Origin: Prorocentrum cordatum
Lineage: Eukaryota > Sar > Dinophyceae > Prorocentrales > Prorocentraceae
NCBI GenBank assembly: GCA_963575745.1
Contig: CAUYUJ010018474.1
Coordinates: 21,001-85,000 of the forward strand
Direction: 5' to 3'
DNA length: 64,000 nt
The position numbers and the translations under genes were made by a program. The notes under the pieces are model-generated. The model saw only the letters and a program-made list of their open reading frames with translations. It had not been told where the DNA came from and did not search any database. Each line of letters starts with the position of its first letter. The first letter of the stretch is position 1. Below, piece after piece: positions 9,722-19,833 of this stretch.

Positions 9722-12700
9722 CTACTTCAGCAGGTGCAGGTAGTCGCACTTGGAGACGCCCTCCATCGCCTTCTCCAACGCGGTCACCTGCGGCGTGGTC
9801 TGGCTCTGGTTGGCGCCGGTGTCGGTTGCCGCTGACTTCGCCGTCAGCACCTCATCGTACCTTGCAGCCATGCCGAGACCGCCGATGACGTCGCTCGAAG
9901 ACTTGACGGCACCCTTGGAGTCCTTGCCCTTGCCCTTGCCCTTGCTCTTCTCAGCCTTTTCACCTGGGATCACGGCCCTGTTCAATTTCAGGGGCGCCTT
10001 CTGGCAAAGGGCGTGCGCCGTGGGTCCCAGATAAAAGACCCGCACTGGGACCTTCGAAATGTCGCCATCAGGACCACTGCACAGATACTCTGGGAGCTCG
10101 AACTCGATGATGTTGACGTTCACTGCCAAGATTGGAGTCACGGTTGAGGGCGGGGCGGCGGCCTCCGCGCCCGTCGAGCCCGTCGAGCTCTTGCGCTTCC
10201 TGCCCCCTTTCCCCTTCGCCTGCTGCACCTGCTGCTGCTCTGCGTCCTCGACGGTCTCGACCATCCACGAGGGGATGGGGCAGGGCCCCGCGATGTCATG
10301 CTCAGCGGGGTTATAGTTCAAGAACAGCGGGATCTGGATGGCGCTCTCGTCCTCGCCATCAGGCGTAAGCCCAGCGATCGTGACAATGTGGAACGAAGAC
10401 GCCTTGCCCCTGGTAGGCTCGACGTTGCCAGCGAAGTACAGCGTGAAATTCTCTGCGAGCTCCCTCGTAGAAACCAGGGTGGCAGCCGGGGCCTTTCCAG
10501 CGCCGGCTCCCGAGGGCGGCAAGACTTCGACATCCACGTGCTCAAAAATGTCGTCCTCTGGTTGGAAGGCCAAGTTGAACAGCTCCGACTCCAGGTGCGT
10601 GGCCAACTGCTTCACGAAGGCCGCGGTGATCTCGTGCTCAGGCAGCTTGAGGATGCAAGGTGTGGCGCCCCACGTGGAGTGCGCCACCGCTTGCGCCGCC
10701 CTCAGACGTTCCCCTTTCAAGTTTCCCACCAGGGAGGCGCTCTGGTGGCCCATCAGCTCGGAGAGCGTTCCCAGGCGCAACGCGCTGGGCTGCGGCGGCG
10801 CCGCCTCCACAAGCTGCAGGGCGGGGGCGGCGGCGGCGGTGGCGGAAGTAGTAGTTGATTCCGCCTCCAGCTCCGCGATCTGCTTCTCGAACTCCTCCTG
10901 GGCTGCCTTGCTGGCCTCCGCGATGCCGAACACGGTCTGCACGGTGGCGCTCAACTGCGCCATCTCGAGGAACTTCGGGTCGGTTGCCGTCTTCTCGGGG
11001 TCTGCGATGGCCTTAGCCGCGATCGAGTCCAGAATCATGGCCCACACAGAGATCCACACTGAGCGGCCACGGCCCGCTGTTCGCAAGTCCAGCACTTGAA
11101 GCTCAGAAAAGAGGAGATCTTTCTGCACCTCCGCCTTGAGCACAGACATCAAGGAATCCACTGCTTCTGGCTGCAGGGCGTCGCCACCGCCTTGCGAAGT
11201 CGTCCATGAGATGCCCTTGGACTTGGAACGGGCCAGCACGGAGCAGGTGACCTCTGCCATGAGCTTGGCGCGGAGAGACAGGTAGCCCTGCGCAGTCTCC
11301 AAGTCCAGGAGCTCGTCAACCACCTGGGCATCGGTATAAAGGAGAAGAGTCCGAAGGGAGAACAGACCAGGGCATCAGCATGAAGGCATGTACCAACTTG
11401 CTTTTTTTCATGGCTCTGGGCCCCAGTGGGGCCCCGGGCTCCGCCAGAGTTCATCGTCACATATCCTGGCCATATCCTCCCTTCGGCTCCTCTCCCTTAC
11501 GCCGCTGCCACCTCTGGCGAGGAGAAGTTGGGGTAGGCTTCGGCGTCAGCCCAGACGAACGCAATCTTGGGGATAGGGTCCATGTACTCGTCCTCCATCG
11601 TCGGCAGCCCGACGCTGGAGATCGCCTTGGTGATCCAGGTGATAATGTTAGCGAGCGGCTGTTTGACGTTGCTCGCATTCCTCCTGTAGATCTCATCCTT
11701 CATGTCATGCTCGAAGCCCTTCCAAGTCTGCTGGCTGACCTCCATGAAGCACGGCAAAAAAGTCACGGGCGTGTCATGTGGATTCGCATCCAAGAAGGTG
11801 CGAAGGGTCTCGCAGAACTGCTCATCTCCGAACGCCGTGTCTATGGCAATCTCCATGGCTGTCTGGGGGGCACGATCTTGGGCATCCTCAGAAGAATCCT
11901 GACGGTCAGGGATCAACATTTTCTTGAGCTTGTCTGTCGTCAACCTCTTGGCCTCATCTCTCACCGCGCACCAGCCCGAGACCCTCTTCCTGGACCCCTC
12001 GAAGATCAACTGAGGAGACGAAGGAGGGGGGTCACCGGCCATGGGATGAGGAGAAAGGAGGAGAGGGGAATATGATGATTATAAGGATGACGGCGGGATC
12101 GGATGAGGACGGATATAGGGATAAGGATGATGGGCATAAGAAAGGGTAGAGAGGGGGGCAGAGATGAGAGGGACGAGGGGGGGAGGGGAGGAGGGCCGAG
12201 GAGGGGAGTGAGGACGATGGGCGAGGGGAGGAGGGAAGGAGGAGGAAGCCTCCCCATTGCCGTTCCAGGCGAACTCGAAGCTGATCCTGATGAACATCCT
12301 CTTCGCCTGGCTGGGGAGCAGAGGACGGGACCGCCCGGGCGGGGGGGGCCGAGGGGAGGGGAGGGAGGGCTGCCCTCTCCTCCTCCCAACTTCCTCCCTC
12401 CTCTCTCCTCCCTCCTTCCCTCCCTCCTCTCCTCCTCTTCTTCCTCCTCCTCCTCCTCCTTGTGCTCCTCGTGTTTTTCCTCCTCCTCCTCCTCCTCCTC
12501 TTCCTCCCTCCTCCTCCTCCTCCTCCTCCTCCTCCTCCTCCTCCTCCTCCTCCTCCTCCTCCCAGTGGCCTTCTCCACCGAGCCATTCTCGGTCGCCGTA
12601 GTGCGCATAGCAGAAGTGACGCCCTTGCTGCCCATGGCATCGGACACCGCCGCGTTCATCGCCAGGATGACGTCCTCGAGCCAGGAAATCCGCATCCCAG

Positions 12701-14302
12701 CTGCCGTGGCCAACTTCTGCACGGCCTCCAGGTGCTTGAGCTCCACTGCGCCGCCAGCAGCCTGCCCGCGACCAGCGCCGCCGCCGCGGCGACCGCGGCC
12801 CCGGCCGGCGCCGGCGTCGCCCTTCTTGTCCTCCTTGCCCTTGTCTTGGCCTTGCTCCTCAGACTTGTTCTCATCAGGCTTAGACTTCTCCTCCTTCGGC
12901 TTCTCTGGATCCTTCGGGAGAGACGGCTGCTTCCCAGTAAGCTTGCGACGCTTGCCATCCTGGTCCTGGGTCAAGTGCTTGGCGTTGGGCTTGTCGCCTC
13001 CCTGCGTCTGGGCCTGGGTCTGGTCCTTCCTTTGAGCAGCCAGTTTTAACTCGCGCAGCTTGTCAATTGACTTCTGGTACGCTTGTAGAACTTCCCACCA
13101 GAGATGTCGGCGAACAGGATCTTCTTCATAGTCGTTGTCCGTGAGGGCTTCTGCAAAACCCATGAAACTTTCGCGGCGTCTCTGTCTAACACCTTGCCCC
13201 CGCCATCATCATCTGCAACATCGACGGCCAGGTCGTCCGCGAGCGTCGGCACCAAGAACTTGAAGGACTCCTCCATCAATATCCGCAGGACCGCTGGGTC
13301 GATGCACTGGTTGATCGGCTTGCCTTTGAGTAAGTTGGTCCACGTAGTAAGGAGTATCTTCAGGCATTCGAGCACGCTTGAGTTCCTGACCCTACCATCT
13401 CCGAAGACGCATGTTTCAAGCATGAGTGATCGAAAAAATTTGAAGCCGTCATGGCCCGGATCAGCCTGGTCGATCTCGGCGAACCGCTCGGAGATGAACC
13501 TGCAAAGCTCATAGAACACGTTCGAAGGGATGATGCCCTGCTTCACCTGGTCCTTGTAGTTATCGCAGATCCACTTCCAGACTTTCTGCCGACGGGACTC
13601 ATCGTTGCCAGAAGCCCATCCCGGATTCATGTGCTCATGTGCGGCCAAGTCGGCCGTTATCTTTCTCGCCCACTCCAGTGTCTCCACATAGTTGATGCCA
13701 GCTTTCTGGTTCCAATCAAAATTCATGAAATCTTTCATCCAGACCAAGGCGTCGAGAGGCGCCTGGCATTGATACACCTGCACTCTGGTAAGGCCTTTCT
13801 CAAGAGCCGCTTTGACATTCTCGTTGCCACGATGATGCTCGGCCGCGTGGTAAAAGGCGGTGGCCAGGTGAGCGAACGAGAACAAACGATATGGTGGTAC
13901 GTCTCCTTCACTTAGTTGGCGCATGGGCACGCCGCGAGCATCGTTTGCAATTCCCCACGTCAAAATGTTTTTGACTTGTTGAGAAAGCGTCTCCTTTTGT
14001 TCTCGATCGTTGACGTCCATGTGGCGAACGAAATTGCGCCTGCCGGTAGTGGGATCGCACCAAGGAATCGTAGCGTTCAACATCGTCCGCACTCCGAAAA
14101 GACTTTTGCAAAGATCCAGCCGCCGAGCACCCTGGACAGTCGGGAAACGCTTCTCCACGTTCATGATCGACTTGTCGAACGCGAGCCTCAGAGTGTCCGG
14201 CGAGTTGTCGCTCGCCGTGCCCGCTGCCACTCCGTCTGCCAGCACCCCTGGCGAGGACCCTGAAGTCTGGGAGTCGGCTGGAGCCTGCGACTGCGACGCC
14301 AT
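9722..14302 (-). CDS. Large hypothetical protein, four exons (about 1,261 aa)
   Basis: Not recognised. Proposed exons 14302-13198, 13150-12579, 12009-11503 and 11323-9722 give one continuous frame, from ATG (MASQSQAP) to a stop at 9722. The first exon (about 370 aa) is mostly helical with many aromatic residues, for example WKWICDNYKDQVKQG and SVLECLKILLTTWTNLL. The second begins with a probable coiled coil (LQAYQKSIDKLRELKLAAQ), then a long K/E/D-rich stretch and an RGRGRRGGG tract. The last exon has a coiled coil, Ala/Pro and Lys-rich linkers (KGKGGRKRK, SKGKGKGKD) and beta-rich segments. The charged linkers suggest a nuclear or nucleic-acid-associated protein, but that is inference. Exon 1 joins exon 2 through a 47-nt GC-AG intron. 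The donor of the 12 kb intron is uncertain (12578, or a GC donor nine bases further in). A 38 bp minisatellite lies just upstream of the start. Confidence 0.55.
11324..11502 (-). other. 179-nt intron with near-perfect inverted repeats at its ends
   Basis: In sense orientation the intron begins GCGTAAGGGAGAGGAGCC and ends CTCCTTTATACCGATGCCCAG. The reverse complement of the 3' end reads GTATAAAGGAGAAGAGTCC and continues GAAGGGAGAA, matching the 5' end over roughly 23 of 27 positions. Phase 0 on both sides with a GC donor joins PEVAA to VVDELL. Confidence 0.65.
12010..12578 (-). other. Polypurine/polypyrimidine hairpin intron
   Basis: In sense orientation the 5' half is almost pure purine ((GGA)n and variants) and the 3' half is pyrimidine-rich, so the RNA could fold on itself. 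Near the ends, GGCCACTGGGAGGAGGAG pairs with the complement of GGCCATGGGATGAGGAG. The acceptor is CTCCTCAG at 12010. On the plus strand it contains the (TCC)n tract at 12,505-12,562. Confidence 0.5.
13151..13197 (-). other. 47-nt GC-AG mini-intron
   Basis: Sense GCAAGG...TTTTGCAG. Removing it joins VADDDGG to EALTDNDYEEDP and resolves the frame change between the two long open frames on either side. Phase 1 on both sides. Confidence 0.55.
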
Positions 14303-14454
14303 CCCGCTACTGATGAGCTGCGAGGTAGATTCAGCACTGTGTGGTCGAATTCCACGACGGGGGTCTCGCTAGAGATGATGACCTCCCTTAGAAGGCCGCG
14401 CTGGAAGCTCGACAACAAAAGGCCACCACGGCGAGGGAAGGGAGAGGAGGGGCC

Positions 14455-14800
14455 CCGGAGCTCTCGACCCCAATATGGCGTGGGTGATCTGGAGCTCTTT
14501 TGACTCCAACATGGGCGCGGGCGATCTGGAGATATCTCTCGACCCCGCATGGGCGTGGGTGACCTGCAGCTCTCGACCCCTAACATGGCGTGTGCGACCC
14601 GGAGCTCTTGACCCATACATGAGCGCGGGTGATCTGGAGCTCTCGACCCCAACATGGGCGTGGGTGGTGACCTGGAGCTCTCGACCCCAACATGGCGTGG
14701 GTGATTGATTCAACAAGACCCCAAGCATGGGCGCGGCTCGACCCCCTATTGGGCGTGGGTGTGCTGGAGCTCTCGGCCCCATCATCGACGTGGGTGATCT
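14455..14800. repeat. About 38 bp tandem minisatellite, eight or nine copies
   Basis: Unit approximately GGAGCTCTCGACCCCAAC followed by ATGGGCGTGGGTGATCT, with small length changes. It lies directly upstream of the 14302 start codon. Confidence 0.85.
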
Positions 14801-14804
14801 AAAG

Positions 14805-15545
14805 GGAGAAAGGGAGAATTGTCAAATGGTGGGAATTGCCCCCTCCCCCGCGGGAGTGGTTCTTAGCTTCGCTCCTCTATCCTATCCCCCCTCTCCCTCC
14901 TGCTCCCGGCGGGCCGGGCGCTGGCCGACAGGGCCCCGTTCGAGTCGGCCGTGAAGCCGCTGAAGCCCGAGGCTCCGAGGGGCGCCGGGGGGCAGGGGCG
15001 CGGCCAGGACAGGGGGGGATAATATGATCCAAACACAAAAAATCAACATAAACATAAACTCGGAAGTCCGCGCGGATTTCACTGGCCCACGCTGGGCGGC
15101 CCCGGGAGCGCCGCCTCTGGCGCGCTCCGCGCGCCAAGGAAGGGAGTCCAGCGCCGATCCAAGAAATCTGCGCGGAAGTCCGAAAGTTAATGTTTATGCA
15201 ATGTTTCCTCCTCGGGAGAGGCGGAGGCGGAGCGGGGGCGGGAAGGTGGGAGAGGGGAAGGAAGAGGAGGGGGAGGGGCAAGAGAGGAAGAAGAGGAAAG
15301 TCGGAAGAGAGGACTGGATGCAATGCTATGCTGCTGGGGCAACCGCCTGAAGGCGCGACGAAACATGTTCACTCCTGCCCAACAAGAAGCACTTATGCAA
15401 GATGCCCGGTGTATCTTGGATAGGCCAGGCCGATCGCAAGTCCCGACTTCGACGTTGTCGAGACGGCTCAGACATGCCAGTGCATACAGACAGCTGCGCA
15501 CAGGAAGAAGCGCAGAATTGCTCACAGCTGATCGTCCAGTCCGAC
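14805..15545. other. Intergenic, no gene supported
   Basis: Pyrimidine-rich around 14,830-14,930 and purine-rich around 15,210-15,320. Several short frames exist on both strands, none with recognisable sequence. It lies between the 3' end of the methyltransferase gene and the repeat upstream of the 14.3 kb gene. Confidence 0.4.
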
Positions 15546-15550
15546 AGCGC

Positions 15551-18500
15551 TCACACTCGCCCAATGCCTGCCACATCGGCATATCTCGTCCACCCAAGCG
15601 CATACATCAGGACGCACCCTGCAACATTTACATTCATTGAGTTTCCAGCCTGCTTGATAATGGCCCGGCGATTCTGGCCAGACACATCGGCGCGATTCGT
15701 GAAGCTACAAAAGGGAGGCTCAGGCGGCAACGGGCCCTGCGCCCTCGTCAGTGCCACGACTGGAAACCCTTGGAGCAGCAACAGCTGCGGGCGTGAGCCA
15801 CCGCCCCTGCACGGGGGCAAAAGAAAGGCACTTGCAAGTGATCGCGCGCAGCACCTCGCTCGTGCTGTACACCGCTCGCTTGTTCGGATCCTCTGTGGAC
15901 GTCAAGAATGCCAGAGCCATCCCCGGGGGCCAAGTGTCCGACTCTGAATTTGACACGGGGCTCGGGGTTCCAAGTTGGTGGACACGGCCTATTCCCCTCC
16001 CCCCTCTCCACTCCCCCCCCCTCCCCCGAGGGCCCATCAAACTCTGAGTTGGACACGGGCCCCAACTCTAAGTTGGACACAGAACGAGTCCGGGGGACAG
16101 GGCGACGACAGATGAGAGTCCGAGGTCCTGCGTCAGGTTGACAACAGCGCCCTCAGGCACATTCGGAAGCTCCGCGTACTCCTCCAAGAACTTGACCTCG
16201 CTCTCGATAAGAGATGCCAAGTGGTCGCCAGCCTTCACGACGTAGTCATTGCCTGGAGTGTCCGTGCGCCACCTCGAACCAGGCCTGCGACGCGACCATT
16301 GCAGCTCCTGGAGAATCTCCGAGTCGGTCGCCACGAGGAAGGCTCGCCAAGTGCAGCTGCGGGGATGTCCGAGGAGCTGAATGACATTGTCTAGAGTCGA
16401 AATCTTCTCGTTCACCTTCTGCTTGCTCGCCAGTAGCGCCCAACGCCGCGGCCTTCGAACAGGCCAGCCAAGACTAGAAGGGCAAATGATCGTCGCGCAG
16501 ATGATATACATGTCCCCCAGGGAGTCCTGCAATATGTCCACGCTGAAGAGGTGTGAATTCTCATGCATGATCAACGCCAGGGCTGAACACCTCATCAACG
16601 CCACCCACGCCACGAAGATATTGAGCGTCTTGCCCTTGACGGTGGCTCGAAGACCCTTTGGCGAGAAATCGATGCACGGCGTTCCTGCGATGTGCAGGCG
16701 GCCAACTTTGAACCTGCATCTAGGCGTGGCGTGGCAAATGCATGTGCACATCCCGCTGATCTTGCCAGTCTCGCGCCAGAGGGTGGTGGAGAGATCGTCC
16801 AAAGTCAATTCTCGATTGGACTTGAGATCTTTGAGCTTGTTATTGATGTTCTCGCTGAGGAATCCCACTATATCTCCAAATAAGCACTCTGGTGCGCCAG
16901 GATGTTCTAGTAATTCGGCCTGACAATGTTTGTCAATCTCCACTGCGCTGGTGCGCCTCGGATGCTCGCAGGAGTGCCCCAGTTTGGACATCGCATGCGC
17001 TAGGCCATGCAACGCTGCCCCCGGGGCATCAATGCCTGAAAAAGCAGTGCTGTACCTCAAGGTGCGCATCCGATGCACGACGGAAGCTATGGGCAAAGGG
17101 CATCGCTTGATTACTCCGCCCAGAACTCGTTGCGGCCAGTCAAGCAGACCCTGGGGGCTGGCAGGGGAGTCGTCCATGGCGGTCCCTGGAGGTCTGTCTG
17201 CGTCGTCGTCGGCGGCGGCGACTGGACCGCCACCACCGTCGCCCTTCAATTCGTTTGGCATCCTGACCCGTTCAACGACCCTTCGCTCTAGTTTGCGCCT
17301 CTTGGGCCCACCAATCGCCCATGGCAGCGCGTTCTTCCTAGTGCACACCGCGCCGCCGGCGAAAGAAGCTGTGTCCTCAACCAAATCCGCGCCAGCTGCG
17401 CTATCAGCGCCAGCCATCGGCGGCATGTCAACTGGCGCTGCGCCGTCGTCGAAGTCGGCGAAGGCTTCCTCGAACAAGTCGTCGTCAGCTGCGCTGTCAA
17501 CCCCAGACATCGCCATGTTGCCCCCGTGGGCTCGGGGGGCCAAGCACCTTGAGGAAAGTAGAGCTGCCGCCGCTTGCTCTGGAGAGGTTGGCGCCGATGG
17601 CGCGGCTAGCGCTGCTGCTGGGGCTGGGCTGTCTGGCACGGCTGGGTCTGCTGTGGGGCTAGGCGGCACAGAGGCTGAGACATCGCCCATGTCGTCGACG
17701 ATGGCACTCGCGTGGCGATTCTGGAGAGGCTGCCATTGCAAGATCGCCGCCGCGTCTGGAAAGGCTGCCGCCGCCTCCGGGGCATCTGGGGCACCTGGGA
17801 AGCACGGCTCCAGCGCCACTGGCTCGGCGAGAGGCTCAGGGAGCTCAAGGCCGAGCGGCTCAGTGCCCAGGTGCTGGGCATTCACTGTTGGCTCCAGCCC
17901 GACGTTCTGCGTGGGCTGGCTGTCCTGTGGAACAGTCGGCGCCGGCGCCCTTGTAATGGCTGTGGCTGGCGCTGATGTGGCTGATGGGCTCTCTGGCGCA
18001 CGCGTCGGCGATGCTGCCGATGCTGGGCCTGTGCCTGGAGAGGCCGGCGTCGCCGGCCTGGGCTGGGCTGCCGCTGCTGGCGCCAGCGGGCTGTCTGGGC
18101 AAGCGTTCCCAGGCTGAGCAGAGCCAGCGACCGAAGAGCTGCAGCCCTCGCCCCATCCATCAGAGTTCCCACTGCGAGATGCAGCAGACGCCACAGCAAA
18201 ATATAATCTGCTTTGCTTGATCGCCTTTTCGACGATATCGTGCTTGGTGAATAGAGTCCACGGTTGCCTCCTGCGCTGCGAAAGCATAACCCCCCCTCTC
18301 TCTCCCGCCCCCCCTCCTCCTCCGGAGGAGGGAACTTAAGGAATGATGGGGCGGGGGCCTCATCCTTCTCATCCTCCCCCCTCCCCTCCCCCCTCCCCAT
18401 TTGTATTTTTCCTCATCATTCCCCATCAATCATCATTCTTGCCCCCCGCTCGCGGCGCCCCGGCATGAATGCGGACGAGGGAGCGGTCTTGAAGGGGAAG

Positions 18501-19000
18501 GGCCAGACAAGATGAAAACTTCCAAGCGATCACTGGAGTATTCTCTGGGAAAGACGTCGCCCTGTGCTTCTCGAAGGTTTGCTCGAACTTCGACAAATCA
18601 ATCGACTCGTTCTCATCAAACTTTAATATGCCGACTGCGCGAGCAACTTGATTGTCATGGAAAGCTGAACTGCTGGACGCATCGTTGCTAATATCTTCAA
18701 ACAAGTAAGTACATTCGCCAGCCGAAAGAACTCTGCAGTTCATCCTCTGCAGGAACCACCTCGAATATCCTGTGAGGGCGTCCTGGGGGAACATAACCCG
18801 AAGCCCTATGCTATGCGTCGTGTCGAACCCGCTTGGCGCTTTGAAAACCAACAAACATTTCGAAGGCAAAGATCGCAGCTGAGTGGAGGTGTTTGATATG
18901 TCCTGTCCTGCGCGCACTCCCGCGACATCAAGAAGCCCCGTTGCTTGCCATCGCTGATGGGTGCAACAAAGCCATCAGAAGCAGGATCAGGCTTTCCCAT
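15551..19000 (-). CDS. C5-cytosine DNA methyltransferase, five exons (about 954 aa)
   Basis: Exons 19000-18949, 18907-18520, 18270-16110, 15941-15832 and 15704-15551 give one frame of 955 codons. The ATG at 19000 has an in-frame TGA 12 bases upstream. An N-terminal unknown domain (about 1-200) and an Ala/Pro linker precede the catalytic domain. Catalytic motifs run in order: I FSGIDAPG (about 556), II AVEIDKH, III GDIVGF, IV GTPCIDFSPKG (about 676, nucleophilic Cys in PC), VI HENSHLF (about 716), VIII GWPVRRPRRWALLA (about 750), a motif-IX-like KRAVYSTSEVLR (exon 4) and X KQAGNSMNVNVAGCVL (exon 5). It should transfer methyl from S-adenosylmethionine to cytosine C5 in DNA. Motif IV has PCIDFS instead of the usual PCQxFS, and motif VI has ENS instead of ENV. 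It ends AGIGRV. No reverse transcriptase, integrase or chromatin-reader domain is seen nearby, although related dinoflagellate enzymes are known inside retrotransposons. Domain call firm; small exon joins inferred. Confidence 0.85.
15942..16109 (-). other. Intron with repeated GTGTCCAACTYAGAGT motif
   Basis: Between motifs VIII and IX of the methyltransferase. In sense orientation GTGTCCAACTTAGAGTTGG, GTGTCCAACTCAGAGTTTG, GTGTCCACCAACTTGG and GTGTCAAATTCAGAG follow one another, and the acceptor AG falls in the last copy. Several of these carry the palindrome AACTYWGAGTT. Confidence 0.5.
18908..18948 (-). other. 41-nt GC-AG mini-intron
   Basis: Sense GCAAGC...GCGCAG, phase 1. It joins the first 17 codons of the methyltransferase (start supported by an upstream stop) to the frame beginning GQDISNTS. 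Confidence 0.5.
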
Positions 19001-19189
19001 GATAGTCAGTCAATGTATGTCTCATTTGGTCTGAGCACAGGCTGGCTAGCAAGGACTGTCAAACGCGTGTGCGCGCGTGCGTGCATGGGGCCACGTGGTT
19101 CACCATGTCGTTGCGTCCCCCCTCCTCAGCACGTATGTGTACACATATATACACACGTACATGCAAAGGTACATCTGAGCCACGGACCC

Positions 19190-19795
19190 CACACATAAAG
19201 GAATATGGTACTGAATTAATGTGTTGCCACGGACCCAGGCATACAAACGCCCTTGAATACCATTCAAGCGCATGTGCTCCAAGATATGATAACATGAAAA
19301 CGAAGACCATAGTGGAAACAAACATTGACATACTATATAGTTATAATGAATTATATGGAAAATAATTAACGATCTGCATTGACATGGTCAATAAAGGTGT
19401 TGAAGACAAGATGGGACATTCATATACCTATATACATATATAATAATGGCAAATAATAATATCAGAAGAAAAACAATACAATTCACATACATCATGTCGT
19501 AGAAAACAATGGACATCAACATACATATATTCAAAAACCATAAATATGTTAAGTCATGTATCAGAAATTGACCAAAAAATGAAAACACTAAAATAATCAA
19601 TTGAAACACTTTTTTGAAAACAAAAATATTGTTTTTGTTTTATTAAAAAAGCAATGTAAACATGTGTGTTCCCAATGATAAATTATTTAAAACAAATAAA
19701 GAAAACATGTGATTTTCCAATCGGTTTTCTTTTAAAGAAGAAAGGACATCTATTTTTAATACATATATATATGATTTTCTCTGAAGAATAACGTG

Positions 19796-19833
<38 letters not shown>

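Noticed and set aside
12103-13049. Plus-strand frames of 190-310 codons opposite the 12-13 kb gene
   Set aside because: Mostly Leu/Ser/Pro runs from the TCC tract and antisense of a charged coding region.
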